Position numbers and translations under genes: made by a program. Of a DNA stretch of 64,000 nt, positions 37,069 through 47,687 are shown one piece after another. The notes under the pieces are model-generated. The model did no database searches and was not told the DNA's origin. It saw only the letters and a program-made list of their open reading frames with translations. This DNA comes from Rhizobium sp. WSM4643 (GTDB lineage: Bacteria; Pseudomonadota; Alphaproteobacteria; Rhizobiales; Rhizobiaceae), in contig NZ_CP104042.1 of assembly GCF_025152745.1 (NCBI RefSeq), positions 186,001-250,000 of the forward strand. Reading direction: 5' to 3'. Every line of letters begins with the position of its first letter. Within the stretch, counting starts at the first letter, position 1.

Positions 37069-40000
37069 TCACGCGACGAGCTGCGGCCGGAAGACGACGT
37101 CGGCGTAGTAATTGGTTGAATTGAAGCTGTTGGTCGGGAAAAGACCTGTGGTAGCGGAGCCGCCATAGGCAAAGACGCCGTTGCCGGTGGCTGGTGCCGT
37201 CAGCGGACCGTTGGTGACAGCAGCTGTAAAGAAATTGCTGGTCGCCACATAGGCTCCGGTCGTGTGATAGGAGGCGACATAGGTGGTATTGGCGGCGATT
37301 GTGACCGGAGTTGCGAAGTTTACCGTCTGCCAACCGCTCGCGGTGGTGGTGGTGAAGGTGGCGGTGCCGAGCTTGGTGCCCGTCGCGGTCCAAAGGTCGA
37401 CGACGTCCTGGCCGTTGTCGTTGGCGCTGCGATAGAACTTGATTCCCGTGACATCCCCGGCAACGTTCGACGTGAACTTGACGCCAAGCTCGAGCTGCTG
37501 ACCGTCATTGAGGTTCGTCTGGGCCGGCGTGCTGGAGGCGGAGAACAGGCTATAGGTCGTCGGCGCCGTCGACACGGCGATGTTGAAGGTCTCGTTGGCG
37601 GCAAGGCCGCCGAGATCGGTCGCCGTCACCTTGACGCCGTAGGTTCCTGATGTCGTCGGCGTGCCGGAGAATGTGCGTGTCGAGGCGTTGAAGCTCAGCC
37701 AGGAAGGCAGCGCCGTGCCATCGGCAGCGGTTGCCGAATAGGCCAGCGTCTCGCCGCTGTCGACATCGGTAAAGGTCGTCGTCGGCAGCACGAAGGAGAA
37801 GGCGGAGCCGGTGGTGGCGTTCTGGGTCGTCGTCTGGACGGCGAGCACCGGCGCATCGTTGGCGCCGTGGATGGTGACCGTCAGGTTTGCCGTGGCCGTC
37901 GCGCCGGCGCTATCGCGCATCGTATAGCTGAAGACATCGCTCAGCGTATTGGTCGACTGCCGCAGTCCCTGGACGGCGGTATTGCTCTCGTTGATCGCAT
38001 AGCTATAGGCGCCAGATGCATTGAGAACGAGACTGCCATAGGTGCCGTTCAGCGCCGAGCCGAGCGTTCCTGATGTCGCACCGAAGACCACTGCCGTGAC
38101 GGTCTTGGTGTCACCGGCATCCGGATCGGTGTCGTTGGTCAGCACGTTGCCGCTGGCAACCACGCCGCCCGAACCATTGGCAACCCCGCCCTTCTCCGTC
38201 GCATCCCCCGTATCGGCAACTGCCGTCGGCGTCGTGTTTCCGGGAACCGACACGGCGATGTTGAAGGTCTCGTTGGCGGCAAGGCCGCCGAGATCGGTTG
38301 CCGTCACCTTGACACCGTAGGTGCCGCCTGTCGTAGGCGTGCCGGAGAAGGTCCTCGTCGAGGCGTTGAAGCTCAGCCAGGAAGGCAGTGCCGTGCCATC
38401 GGCAGCGGTTGCCGCGTAGGTCAGCGTCTCGCCGCTGTCGACATCGGTAAAGGTCGTCGTCGGCAGCACGAAGGAGAAGGCGGAGCCGGTGGTGGCGTTC
38501 TGGGTCGTCGTCTGGACGGCGAGCACCGGCGCATCGTTGGCGCCGTGGATGGTGACCGTCAGGTTTGCCGTGGCCGTCGCGCCGGCGCTATCGCGCATCG
38601 TATAGCTGAAGACATCGCTCAGCGTATTGGTCGACTGCCGCAGCCCCTGGACGGCCGCATTGCTCTCGTTGATCGCATAGCTATAGGCGCCAGATGCATT
38701 GAGAACGAGACTGCCATAGGTGCCGTTCAGCGCCGAGCCGAGCGTTCCTGATGTCGCACCGAAGACCACTGCCGTGACGGTCTTGGTGTCACCGGCGTCC
38801 GGATCGGTGTCGTTGGTCAGCACGTTGCCGCTGGCAACCACGCCACCCGAACCATTGGCAACCCCGCCCTTCTCCGTCGCATCCCCCGTATCGGCAACTG
38901 CCGTCGGCGTCGTGTTGTTCGCATTCGAGGGACGGAAGACCACATCGGCCCAATAATTGGCAGCACCGAAAGTGGCATTTGGGAAAATGCCGGCGGTGGC
39001 AGAGCCCCCATAGCGGTAGACCCCGTTGCCGGTGGCTGGTGCCGTCAGCGGACCGTTGGTGACAGCAGCTGTAAAGAAATTGCTGGTCGCCACATAGGCT
39101 CCGGTCGTGTGATAGGAGGCGACATAGGTGGTATTGGCGGCGATTGTGACCGGAGTTGCGAAGTTTACCGTCTGCCAGCCGCTCGCGGTGGTGGTGGTGA
39201 AGGTGGCGGTGCCGAGCTTGGTGCCCGTCGCGGTCCAAAGGTCGACGACGTCCTGGCCGTTGTCGTTGGCGCTGCGATAGAACTTGATTCCCGTGACATC
39301 CCCGGCAACGTTCGACGTGAACTTGACGCCAAGCTCGAGCTGCTGACCGTCATTGAGGTTCGTCTGGGCCGGCGTGCTGGAGGCGGAGAACAGGCTATAG
39401 GTCGTCGGCGCCGTCGACACGGCGATGTTGAAGGTCTCGTTGGCGGCAAGGCCGCCGAGATCGGTCGCCGTCACCTTGACGCCGTAGGTTCCTGATGTCG
39501 TCGGCGTGCCGGAGAATGTGCGTGTCGAGGCGTTGAAGCTCAGCCAGGAAGGCAGCGCCGTGCCATCGGCAGCGGTTGCCGAATAGGCCAGCGTCTCGCC
39601 GCTGTCGACATCGGTAAAGGTCGTCGTCGGCAGCACGAAGGAGAAGGCGGAGCCGGTGGTGGCGTTCTGGGTCGTCGTCTGGACGGCGAGCACCGGCGCA
39701 TCGTTGGCGCCGTGGATGGTGACCGTCAGGTTTGCCGTGGCCGTCGCGCCGGCGCTATCGCGCATCGTATAGCTGAAGACATCGCTCAGCGTATTGGTCG
39801 ACTGCCGCAGTCCCTGGACGGCGGTATTGCTCTCGTTGATCGCATAGCTATAGGCGCCAGATGCATTGAGAACGAGACTGCCATAGGTGCCGTTCAGCGC
39901 CGAGCCGAGCGTTCCTGATGTCGCACCGAAGACCACTGCCGTGACGGTCTTGGTGTCACCGGCATCCGGATCGGTGTCGTTGGTCAGCACGTTGCCGCTG

Positions 40001-43000
40001 GCAACCACGCCGCCCGAACCATTGGCAACCCCGCCCTTCTCCGTCGCATCCCCCGTATCGGCAACTGCCGTCGGCGTCGTGTTTCCGGGAACCGACACGG
40101 CGATGTTGAAGGTCTCGTTGGCGGCAAGGCCGCCGAGATCGGTTGCCGTCACCTTGACACCGTAGGTGCCGCCTGTCGTAGGCGTGCCGGAGAAGGTCCT
40201 CGTCGAGGCGTTGAAGCTCAGCCAGGAAGGCAGTGCCGTGCCATCGGCAGCGGTTGCCGCGTAGGTCAGCGTCTCGCCGCTGTCGACATCGGTAAAGGTC
40301 GTCGTCGGCAGCACGAAGGAGAAGGCGGAGCCGGTGGTGGCGTTCTGGGTCGTCGTCTGGACGGCGAGCACCGGCGCATCGTTGGCGCCGTGGATGGTGA
40401 CCGTCAGGTTTGCCGTGGCCGTCGCGCCGGCGCTATCGCGCATCGTATAGCTGAAGACATCGCTCAGCGTATTGGTCGACTGCCGCAGCCCCTGGACGGC
40501 CGCATTGCTCTCGTTGATCGCATAGCTATAGGCGCCAGATGCATTGAGAACGAGACTGCCATAGGTGCCGTTCAGCGCCGAGCCGAGCGTTCCTGATGTC
40601 GCACCGAAGACCACTGCCGTGACGGTCTTGGTGTCACCGGCGTCCGGATCGGTGTCGTTGGTCAGCACGTTGCCGCTGGCAACCACGCCACCCGAACCAT
40701 TGGCAACCCCGCCCTTCTCCGTCGCATCCCCCGTATCGGCAACTGCCGTCGGCGTCGTGTTCGAGCTCGGCGTGGTAAACATCACATCGACCCAATAATT
40801 CGTCGACTGGTAGGTGCTTGTGGGGTACAGGCTGGCGCTCCCATAAGTGTACACGCCGTTGCCGCTGGCCGGCGCCGTGAGCGGGCCGCTCGTCACGTTC
40901 GAGGTGAAGTAGCTAGTGGTCGTGGAATAATGACCGCTACTCGTGTGATAAGACGCGGTGTAGTTTTGTCCAACGGTCAGCGATACCGGGCTGGTAAAAT
41001 AGGCAGTCTGCCAGCCGCTGGCAGTCTCGTTCGTGAAGGTGAGGGTCGCAAGCTTCGTGCCGGTGCTCGACCATAAAGAACCCGTATGTGTACCCGTATC
41101 GAGGTCGCCCTTGTAGAAACGAATGCCGGTGATCGTGCCGGCCACGGAAGTCTGGAATTTGACGCCGAGTTCAACGGCTGAGGTATCGTTGGTGTTGACG
41201 ACCGCTGGCGTCGCCGAACCGAAGAGAGAGGTGTAACTCGGCCCGCTGACGGTGACAGTGCGTCCCGCGGAGGGTGTTTCCAGATTGACGTTATCGTCGA
41301 CTGCGCGTGACCGGATGGTGTATGTGCCCGCGGTCTGCGGCGACCAGGTATAAGTCCAGTTCTCATCGCCCGTCGCCGGATGCCAGCTCGCCCCGTTGTC
41401 GGTCGAGACTTCGACCGCTGCGATGACCCCGCCTCCCGTATCGGTAGCGGTGCCGGTAATCGTCACGGCGGATCCAACGGTCGCCGTGGCGGGTACCGTG
41501 ATGACCGAGGTCGGTGCAGTATGGTCTGACGAAGCAGTCCCGGCAGTAAGCCCGGATTGCAATGTCCCCGGCTGAATGCCCATGTCGGCAAGCAGATTGA
41601 CCATTGCCTGCTGCACGCGAGGATCGGTCGGAGTCGCCTGGTTGTCATGATTGTCGCTCAGGCCCCATGTCCAATAGACCGTACCGGCGCCGAACACCAG
41701 CGCACCGCTCGGCGCACGATAGAGCGTCAGATTGTGGGTCGCGGTCGCATCGCCGGTCGTATTTCCATAATCGAGCAAATAGGTGCTGACCGGAAGCGTC
41801 GTCGATGACAGCTTGACGAGACCAGCCGGATCGAAGCCATTATCGGACGCTTCGTCCCATTCGTAACCAAGATAGTTCTTGGTGAGCGTTGCCGTCTGGC
41901 CAGGCTGAAGATTGGCGACGCTCGTATTGCGCCAGAAGCGCAGATTGGCGTCGTCATATCCGACCGTGATCGCGCCGAGATTGCTGCCGACATCGTCGAC
42001 CTTGAACAGCTGTCCGGTCAGTGAGTTTTCGGGGTTGCCGCCGCCGATAGCGGGTGGGCTGAAGCGTGGATCGCGGAAGGTGCCGGTCCATTCACTGGAA
42101 GGATCGATGCCGCTGTTGGCCCAGGTCTCCTTGTAGGTGATCAGGGTGCGATAGGGCGTGCCATCGGCGCTATACGCATTGCCCCAACGGGTACGCCAAT
42201 AGACCTCGTTGCCGCTCCAGAACATGAGGTTGACGCCGGCATCGCGCGCGGCTTCCACATTGGTCCGCTGTTGACCGGACCAGTATTCGTCGTGCCCCGC
42301 ATCGATATATGTCTTGTGATTGAGCAACAGGCTGCCATAGCGGTCGGCGTCGACACCCGACATGTAGGAAACATCATAGCCGTTCTGTTCCAGCCAGGAG
42401 ATGCCTGCATATTCGGCGCCGAACAGATAGTCCTGTGGGCCGGCATAGGTGCCGACCCCGCCGCGGGTCGCGATCGGTCTGTTGTAACTGACCGCATAGG
42501 CGCGACCGGCACCCTGCCCCGTCGCCGGGCCGTTGCCGCCATAGAGGTTTGCGCCACCCCAGCCGTTGTAAGCCTGCCAGGTCTCGTCTGCCGTCTGGAA
42601 AACGATGTCGCTATGGCTGGTGTCGTCGCGCACGATGAAGGGGATATGGTTTTCGCCGGAAGTGCCATCCTGGCGCACGAGCTTGGCGATATAGACCCCT
42701 GAGACGGCATCATCGGGTACGGTCCACGATGCGGAGACGGCCCAGTTGCCGGCATCGACCGTGCCGGTCGTGGCATTACGCAGCGGACTGGGCTGCGTCT
42801 GCAACCCAGTATGCTGCATGGTCGCGACCTTGCGGGCGCCCATGCCGCCATAATAGCCGAGCCGATAGATGTCGATCCGGTAGTTGGTGGAATTCGTGTT
42901 TATCTTGAAGCTGACCGTCTTGCCGTTGTCGACGCTGATGTCGGTCGCAAACCCTTCGATGTTGGTGCTGCCCGCACCGTCGATACCCCACTCGCTCTCC

Positions 43001-44079
43001 GGATTGCCCTGCTTCTGGTTTTCCAGCACGATCGCGTTGCTGGCCGTCACCGCGGCCGCCGCCAGATTTTGCGTTGTCAGCGAGCGCTGCGCGGAAGGTT
43101 GAGGCGGCGTCGTCACCGAGCCGGAAAGGATGCCGACACCCTTCGTGGTGGTGCCCTTTCCAGTCTCTCCGCCACCGGGCAACGATCCGTTCAAGATCGT
43201 CGAATCCGTCCACGTTGCGGTCCCGCGCCAGCCCGAGAGCGGGGACAAGTTCCGATCGAGAAGCGGATCGCTGACCGAGGCGCCGATGGCCTTCTTGATC
43301 GTCGCCACGTAGTCCGGCCCTTCGGTCAGCCTGGTTCCCGGCAACTGGCCATCTTGCTGAAGCAAGGCGCCACCATGGGCCCAATCGAGAATCCGCGTGG
43401 GGGACGTATAGTAGCCGCACCCGCACACACCAAAGGGCATGCCAAACGCCAGCGCATTTGCCCCAGCATGCTGCCCGGTCGACTGCGCCGACGGCGTCGA
43501 CTCGAGAATGACGACCTTGCCGGAGTGCGCACGCTCGCCCGTCACAGCAGCAGAACCTTGGCCCGAAGCTGTCGGTGCAGGGCCTTGCGGAATATACGGA
43601 GCCAAAGGATCATCGCCAATGAGGCTCATTCCAGCGTAGGTGCGATAAAGAGATGATTGGGCCCCGAACGCAACTCCGTTCGCGTTCCGCCCGAAACCTG
43701 CAATACTAGGCGTGTGGGCGGGCAACACAGACGCGGCAGTATCACCGCTTCGCACCCCCATCTCGCGATTTGTTGCGACAGCGTCGGGCAAGGGCGGCGA
43801 TTCGCGGGTGATATTGGTCCGACCGTCCGGGTCGTCGATCACGTTCACTCTATGTTGCGAGTCATGCTCGTTGAGCGCCGCGTTGTTGTAGGGATTGTCG
43901 ACAAGGCTACCATACTTGTTTCCATCCGCAGTTTGCACGGATGCCGCAAGTTGAGCACTGTCCTCGTGCCTTTCTGCAGGCTTGCGCGGCCTTCCCTTGC
44001 CGCCGACGGTCAGCCATGCGGGAATCAACGAATCCACCAGGAGTGAGCGCGAGATCCACCGACGAGCGTTGCGATACAT
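37069..44079 (-). CDS. Giant secreted-type protein 2: DMFase-like domain plus VCBS/He_PIG/DUF4082 repeats
   Basis: 2336-aa protein. A ~340-residue N-terminal region of low complexity lacks a Sec signal but contains [17 protein letters not shown]. The DMFase-like domain spans ~360-830 ([26 protein letters not shown] with H596 and Y599; [11 protein letters not shown]), followed by an Ig-like domain, one DUF4082, and then two copies of a block made of two VCBS-like modules, two He_PIG/cadherin-like modules and one DUF4082. It ends [10 protein letters not shown] like giant protein 1. ATG at 44079 has GGAAGG 8 nt upstream; a GTG at 44088 overlaps that site. Probable T1SS substrate; function unknown. 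Confidence 0.9.
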   Translation of the reverse strand: MYRNARRWISRSLLVDSLIPAWLTVGGKGRPRKPAERHEDSAQLAASVQTADGNKYGSLVDNPYNNAALNEHDSQHRVNVIDDPDGRTNITRESPPLPDAVATNREMGVRSGDTAASVLPAHTPSIAGFGRNANGVAFGAQSSLYRTYAGMSLIGDDPLAPYIPQGPAPTASGQGSAAVTGERAHSGKVVILESTPSAQSTGQHAGANALAFGMPFGVCGCGYYTSPTRILDWAHGGALLQQDGQLPGTRLTEGPDYVATIKKAIGASVSDPLLDRNLSPLSGWRGTATWTDSTILNGSLPGGGETGKGTTTKGVGILSGSVTTPPQPSAQRSLTTQNLAAAAVTASNAIVLENQKQGNPESEWGIDGAGSTNIEGFATDISVDNGKTVSFKINTNSTNYRIDIYRLGYYGGMGARKVATMQHTGLQTQPSPLRNATTGTVDAGNWAVSASWTVPDDAVSGVYIAKLVRQDGTSGENHIPFIVRDDTSHSDIVFQTADETWQAYNGWGGANLYGGNGPATGQGAGRAYAVSYNRPIATRGGVGTYAGPQDYLFGAEYAGISWLEQNGYDVSYMSGVDADRYGSLLLNHKTYIDAGHDEYWSGQQRTNVEAARDAGVNLMFWSGNEVYWRTRWGNAYSADGTPYRTLITYKETWANSGIDPSSEWTGTFRDPRFSPPAIGGGNPENSLTGQLFKVDDVGSNLGAITVGYDDANLRFWRNTSVANLQPGQTATLTKNYLGYEWDEASDNGFDPAGLVKLSSTTLPVSTYLLDYGNTTGDATATHNLTLYRAPSGALVFGAGTVYWTWGLSDNHDNQATPTDPRVQQAMVNLLADMGIQPGTLQSGLTAGTASSDHTAPTSVITVPATATVGSAVTITGTATDTGGGVIAAVEVSTDNGASWHPATGDENWTYTWSPQTAGTYTIRSRAVDDNVNLETPSAGRTVTVSGPSYTSLFGSATPAVVNTNDTSAVELGVKFQTSVAGTITGIRFYKGDLDTGTHTGSLWSSTGTKLATLTFTNETASGWQTAYFTSPVSLTVGQNYTASYHTSSGHYSTTTSYFTSNVTSGPLTAPASGNGVYTYGSASLYPTSTYQSTNYWVDVMFTTPSSNTTPTAVADTGDATEKGGVANGSGGVVASGNVLTNDTDPDAGDTKTVTAVVFGATSGTLGSALNGTYGSLVLNASGAYSYAINESNAAVQGLRQSTNTLSDVFSYTMRDSAGATATANLTVTIHGANDAPVLAVQTTTQNATTGSAFSFVLPTTTFTDVDSGETLTYAATAADGTALPSWLSFNASTRTFSGTPTTGGTYGVKVTATDLGGLAANETFNIAVSVPGNTTPTAVADTGDATEKGGVANGSGGVVASGNVLTNDTDPDAGDTKTVTAVVFGATSGTLGSALNGTYGSLVLNASGAYSYAINESNTAVQGLRQSTNTLSDVFSYTMRDSAGATATANLTVTIHGANDAPVLAVQTTTQNATTGSAFSFVLPTTTFTDVDSGETLAYSATAADGTALPSWLSFNASTRTFSGTPTTSGTYGVKVTATDLGGLAANETFNIAVSTAPTTYSLFSASSTPAQTNLNDGQQLELGVKFTSNVAGDVTGIKFYRSANDNGQDVVDLWTATGTKLGTATFTTTTASGWQTVNFATPVTIAANTTYVASYHTTGAYVATSNFFTAAVTNGPLTAPATGNGVYRYGGSATAGIFPNATFGAANYWADVVFRPSNANNTTPTAVADTGDATEKGGVANGSGGVVASGNVLTNDTDPDAGDTKTVTAVVFGATSGTLGSALNGTYGSLVLNASGAYSYAINESNAAVQGLRQSTNTLSDVFSYTMRDSAGATATANLTVTIHGANDAPVLAVQTTTQNATTGSAFSFVLPTTTFTDVDSGETLTYAATAADGTALPSWLSFNASTRTFSGTPTTGGTYGVKVTATDLGGLAANETFNIAVSVPGNTTPTAVADTGDATEKGGVANGSGGVVASGNVLTNDTDPDAGDTKTVTAVVFGATSGTLGSALNGTYGSLVLNASGAYSYAINESNTAVQGLRQSTNTLSDVFSYTMRDSAGATATANLTVTIHGANDAPVLAVQTTTQNATTGSAFSFVLPTTTFTDVDSGETLAYSATAADGTALPSWLSFNASTRTFSGTPTTSGTYGVKVTATDLGGLAANETFNIAVSTAPTTYSLFSASSTPAQTNLNDGQQLELGVKFTSNVAGDVTGIKFYRSANDNGQDVVDLWTATGTKLGTATFTTTTASGWQTVNFATPVTIAANTTYVASYHTTGAYVATSNFFTAAVTNGPLTAPATGNGVFAYGGSATTGLFPTNSFNSTNYYADVVFRPQLVA
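37178..38916. repeat. 1.74-kb direct repeat in giant gene 2, copy 1
   Basis: Nearly identical to 39023-40761 (offset 1845 bp); I found one base difference (37336 versus 39181) on reading through, and a full alignment may find a few more. Each copy contains two related sub-repeats 678 bp apart (compare 37867-38073 with 38545-38751). Identity at synonymous sites points to a recent duplication or gene conversion. Confidence 0.9.
39023..40761. repeat. 1.74-kb direct repeat in giant gene 2, copy 2
   Basis: Partner of 37178-38916. The segment between the copies (38917-39022) codes for the end of a DUF4082 module that differs from the C-terminal one, so the repeat ends inside a module. Recombination between copies would remove or add 1845 bp (615 residues) in frame. 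Confidence 0.9.
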
Positions 44080-44718
44080 GGCAGGCACCTTCCGCGAGAT
44101 TGTGAGGATCGAATCTATGAGGACCGCTCGATACGCGGCCCTGAAGTGTAGTCGAAAAATGAGAGAGTATATGCTACGCCTTTCGCTCTACAGGCGGCAT
44201 CCTTTGGGCAACCGGCCGTGTTGCGCGCCCACGTGATCGATGAGACACGCGGAGATCTGCCGCTTGCTGTGCAAAGCTTGCAGCCGCATAGGCCATTGAG
44301 ATGGCGGCGTCTTCGGTCGTCAAGATCTGGCACGAGAACGGCCTTGTGCCGCACCGCTGGCGCTGCTTCGAGTTGTCGAACGAAAGGCGGCGACGCAGGT
44401 CAATATCGTCGTCCGGCAAAATTGGCGATGCGAGCATAAAGGCTCTGCCGCGGGGGATTACGGTTCTTCGAGGCTAGCGCGCCCGAGGCGATGCCTCTGC
44501 GTCGCGCCGAAGATATGTGTTTCTGCTCGATTTAGGCTTAAGCATCCTCCCCACCTCATCAATTGTGATTAGGCAAAGTAAACGACCTCCACCTTCCTCA
44601 AGGCTTCGACAGACTGCACACTAGCGATCTGGTTTCGGGCTTGGCGTCCGGCGTTTGAACAGCGCCTAAGGCATTGGACCAGCGTCCGTTGAAGGATGTT
44701 TTGAAGGCGAGACATGTA
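44080..44718. other. Divergent spacer between giant gene 2 and the EPS locus
   Basis: 639 bp. It holds the start region of the leftward giant gene and of the rightward ExoF-like gene, plus a short transposase relic at 44301-44384. No complete gene. AT content rises near 44520-44590 (GATTTAGGCTTAAGCATCC), where a promoter is plausible. Confidence 0.4.
44301..44384 (+). pseudogene. IS630-family transposase fragment
   Basis: 28 in-frame codons include VVKIWHENGLVPHRWRCFEL, which closely resembles the helix-turn-helix-to-linker part of IS630-type transposases (usually IWHEHGL.PHRW..FKLSND). No other transposase parts or terminal repeats are found nearby, so it is an old remnant. Confidence 0.5.
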
Positions 44719-46026
44719 ATGAATCTATCGCACCGTGCCCCTCACCCGTTCTTTCGCGCCACGTTTGTCATCAGCGCACTCGTCTTTCTTGCCGGGGCCG
44801 TGTCGCCGGCTCTCGCCGATAGCGCCCCTTTGGCTCCGCAAACGAAAATCCGCCTGACGGTCGTCCAATGGATGCCGTCCAAGGGCCAGTTTGAGCGATG
44901 GGATGCGATTGGCGGCGAATATACGGTTTCAGATGCAGGTGAAGTCTCCCTGCCCTTTCTGGGGCCGCAGCCGGTTGGACTGGACAATACGAGCCTCACC
45001 AACGAGATTGCCAAGCGCCTTCAGGCAAAGATGGGTTTGGCCCAGGCACCTGCTGTGACGATCGACGTTCTCGACTATCCGTCCATTTACGTCGTCGGAG
45101 ACGTGACAGCGCCGGGACAATATAAATTTCACTCCGGCCTCAGCGTCCTGCAATCCCTGGCCATGAGCGGCGGCCCGTTGCGGGCTGCGGCACAGCAGCA
45201 ATCGGAGACGATCAAGCTTGCCGGCGAGTTGCAAGAAATCGACCATTCGCTGCTACGCAGTTCGGCGAAGCTCGCGCGGCTGCAAGCGGAGATGGCCGGC
45301 TCGAAGGAGATCGTCTTCGATCAGCCGCCCGCTACCGATCAGCAATATGCCGAGAGTATCTACCAGGAGGAGCGGGTCATTTTTCAGGCGCGTGCAAACG
45401 CGCTGGACAAGCAGTCGGTGGCCCTCGTCGAATTGCGCAATCTCTTGACGGCAGAAATCGACACGCTGGAAGAAAAGCTAAAAGGCTCGGATGACAATAT
45501 CCAATCGGTCGAAGAGCAACTGACGAGCGTGAAGACGCTGGTCCAGAAGGGCCTCACGATCACCTCACGCCAGATGGATCTGGAACGATTGCTCACCACC
45601 TATCGCTCCGACCGGCTCGACCTGGTCACCGCCATCATGCGGGGCCGCCAGGCGATCAACGAAACGACGCGAAATCTCGAGGGACTTTCCGACACTCGCC
45701 GCAGCGAGGTGGCTTCAGAGGTGCAGGCGGAAAAGGCCACTCTCGATCAGCTCAAGTTGAAGCGCGACACCACGCAACAACTGCTTCTCGAAGAACTGTC
45801 GAACGGCGCTAGGGCGAATAACCGTGGTGAGGACCTGCCGCTGACGTTCATTGTGAGCCGGCGGGACAAGGGACAGGTCAATCAATTCCAGGCCGCCGAA
45901 ACGACCGAGTTGGTGCCGGGCGACGTGGTCAGGGTAACGCGGGCTCGCAGCGCCGATGCGCTGTCCGAGGACGCCGCTGCGCTGCCTGTTCAGACAGAGG
46001 CGCATGTCAGTCAGGTAAGCCGGTGA
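44719..46026 (+). CDS. Polysaccharide export protein (OPX, ExoF-like)
   Basis: 435-aa periplasmic/outer-membrane auxiliary protein. Signal peptide (FRATFVISALVFLAGAVSP, cleavage near ALADS), a Poly_export domain (residues ~40-110, with YTVSDAGEVSLPFLG), a SLBB domain (IYVVGDVTAPGQYKFHSGLS) and a long C-terminal coiled coil (~190-370), the arrangement of rhizobial ExoF. It would form the envelope-spanning channel for the exopolysaccharide. ATG at 44719 precedes the signal peptide with AAGGCGAG upstream. First of two rightward genes with the Wzx flippase 79 bp downstream. Confidence 0.9.
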   Translation: MNLSHRAPHPFFRATFVISALVFLAGAVSPALADSAPLAPQTKIRLTVVQWMPSKGQFERWDAIGGEYTVSDAGEVSLPFLGPQPVGLDNTSLTNEIAKRLQAKMGLAQAPAVTIDVLDYPSIYVVGDVTAPGQYKFHSGLSVLQSLAMSGGPLRAAAQQQSETIKLAGELQEIDHSLLRSSAKLARLQAEMAGSKEIVFDQPPATDQQYAESIYQEERVIFQARANALDKQSVALVELRNLLTAEIDTLEEKLKGSDDNIQSVEEQLTSVKTLVQKGLTITSRQMDLERLLTTYRSDRLDLVTAIMRGRQAINETTRNLEGLSDTRRSEVASEVQAEKATLDQLKLKRDTTQQLLLEELSNGARANNRGEDLPLTFIVSRRDKGQVNQFQAAETTELVPGDVVRVTRARSADALSEDAAALPVQTEAHVSQVSR

Positions 46027-46105
46027 TCCGCAAAATGCATGTGCTGCAATCGAGCCCGCGGCGGGAGATTGAACGCTGGCCCGGGATAAACGGCCAGGGT
46101 TTCCG

Positions 46106-47614
46106 ATGACTTTGAGGATGACCCCACCCAGCAGTTCGACCTACACCCAGATCCTCAAATCGACGATGTTGATGGGCGGGTCTTCGCTCGTCAACGTCGC
46201 ACTCAGCATTGTCAGAAACAAAGCCATGGCTGTTCTGCTTGGGCCGGAAGGCGTGGGGCTGATGGGCCTTTACGGGTCGATCCTCGATATCGCGCAGGCG
46301 ATTGCCGGGCTTGGTGTGGGCAGCAGTGGCGTGCGCCAGATTGCCGAAGCTGCTGGCACCGAGGACGCAGAAACGATCGCACGATCAGCAACAGTGCTGC
46401 GACGCATATCGGTGGTGCTCGGGTTGCTTGGTGCGCTCCTTCTCGCCGCGTTGGCATTCCCGGTCTCAAATTTCACTTTCGGCGGCTACCAGCATGCCGG
46501 TGCGATTGCATTGCTGTCGCTGGCAATCTTCTTTCGACTGGTCTCTGCAGGGCAAACTGCATTGATCCAGGGCCTGCGCGGCATTGCCGATCTTGCCCGT
46601 ATCAACGTGCTTGCCGGGCTTATCGGCACGGCTGTCAGCATCCCGCTGATCTATCTGTTCGGCCTGCAGGCGATCGCACCGTCCCTCGTGGTGATTGCGG
46701 CTGCTTCAATCCTTCCGACCTGGTGGTACAGCCGGCGGATCTGCCCGCATCCCTCGCCAATGCCCACGCGCCAGTTCGGTCGGGAAGTGTCGGCACTGCT
46801 CAGGCTCGGCTTCGTCTTCATGGCAAGCGGGCTTCTGACCTTCGGCGCAGCTTATGCCATCCGCCTCATCGTGCTGAAGGAGGGCGGCGTCATGGCGGCT
46901 GGATTATACCAGGCGGCCTGGGGCCTTGGCGGTCTCTATGCCAGCTTCATCCTGCAGGCGATGGGGACGGATTTTTATCCGCGCCTGACTGCGGCAGCCG
47001 AGAACAATGCCGAATGCAATCGGCTGGTCAATGAACAGGCGGAAATCAGCATGCTGCTCGCTGGCCCCGGCCTGCTCGGCACCTTGACGCTTGCGCCGCT
47101 GATGATGAGCCTGTTCTATTCGGCGGAATTTCAAGGGGCAGTCGATCTTCTGCGCTGGATCTGCCTTGGAATGATGCTGCGGATTATTTCCTGGCCGATG
47201 GGTTTCATCGTCGTGGCGAAGCGTACCCAGGCGATTTTCTTCTGGACGGAGGTTGCGGCGGCAATCGTGCATGTGGGGCTTGCCTGGCTCTTCGTATCGC
47301 TGCTCGGTACGCAAGGAGCCGGCATGGCGTTTTTTGGCCTCTATGTCTGGCACAGCATCCTGATCTATGTGATCGTGCGGAAGCTGACCGGTTTTCGCTG
47401 GTCCGCCGCCAATCGCAGACACGCGCTGCTTTTCTTGCCCGCATCGGGACTGGTGTTCCTGATGTTCTCGATTTTGCCGCTATGGCCGGCGACGGTGATT
47501 GGCTTCGTCGCCGTCGCTCTCTGCGGGCTCTATTCGCTGCGCATGCTGATCGACCTGCTTCCGCCAGAGTCCGTGCCAGCAACCATCCGCGGATGGATCA
47601 CCAAATTAGCATAA
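46106..47614 (+). CDS. Wzx-type polysaccharide flippase
   Basis: 502-aa membrane protein with ~12-14 hydrophobic segments of the MOP/MATE-like polysaccharide exporter superfamily (WzxE-like). It begins LKSTMLMGGSSLVNVALSIV and continues RNKAMAVLLGPEGVGLMGLY, typical of O-antigen translocases. It would flip the undecaprenyl-linked repeat unit to the periplasm for the Wzy-type polymerase encoded at the right edge. Start ATG at 46106; an in-frame ATG four codons later is possible. Ends in a strong bidirectional terminator. Confidence 0.92.
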   Translation: MTLRMTPPSSSTYTQILKSTMLMGGSSLVNVALSIVRNKAMAVLLGPEGVGLMGLYGSILDIAQAIAGLGVGSSGVRQIAEAAGTEDAETIARSATVLRRISVVLGLLGALLLAALAFPVSNFTFGGYQHAGAIALLSLAIFFRLVSAGQTALIQGLRGIADLARINVLAGLIGTAVSIPLIYLFGLQAIAPSLVVIAAASILPTWWYSRRICPHPSPMPTRQFGREVSALLRLGFVFMASGLLTFGAAYAIRLIVLKEGGVMAAGLYQAAWGLGGLYASFILQAMGTDFYPRLTAAAENNAECNRLVNEQAEISMLLAGPGLLGTLTLAPLMMSLFYSAEFQGAVDLLRWICLGMMLRIISWPMGFIVVAKRTQAIFFWTEVAAAIVHVGLAWLFVSLLGTQGAGMAFFGLYVWHSILIYVIVRKLTGFRWSAANRRHALLFLPASGLVFLMFSILPLWPATVIGFVAVALCGLYSLRMLIDLLPPESVPATIRGWITKLA

Positions 47615-47616
47615 CG

Positions 47617-47652
47617 AAACAATGCGCGCATCCCGCGATACGCGCATTGTTT
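47617..47652. terminator. Bidirectional terminator between wzx and aminotransferase
   Basis: Perfect 12-bp stem AAACAATGCGCG (47617-47628) with 47641-47652 and a 12-nt loop; it is followed by TTTG on the plus side and preceded by A-rich sequence that gives T-rich sequence on the minus side. It lies between convergent stops at 47614 and 47688. Confidence 0.85.
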
Positions 47653-47687
47653 TGCTATGCAAATTGCTACGTCAGGCAAATGCGGGT

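Noticed and set aside
36968..37393. Upstream extension of COG0523 copy 2
   Set aside because: The extension reads out of frame through the C-terminal repeats of giant gene 2; the true start at 36967 has AAGGA upstream and begins the P-loop domain.
37178..40761. Possible CRISPR or IS-like repeat array
   Set aside because: The repeats are in-frame protein modules of 678 and 1845 bp without spacers, terminal repeats or transposase.
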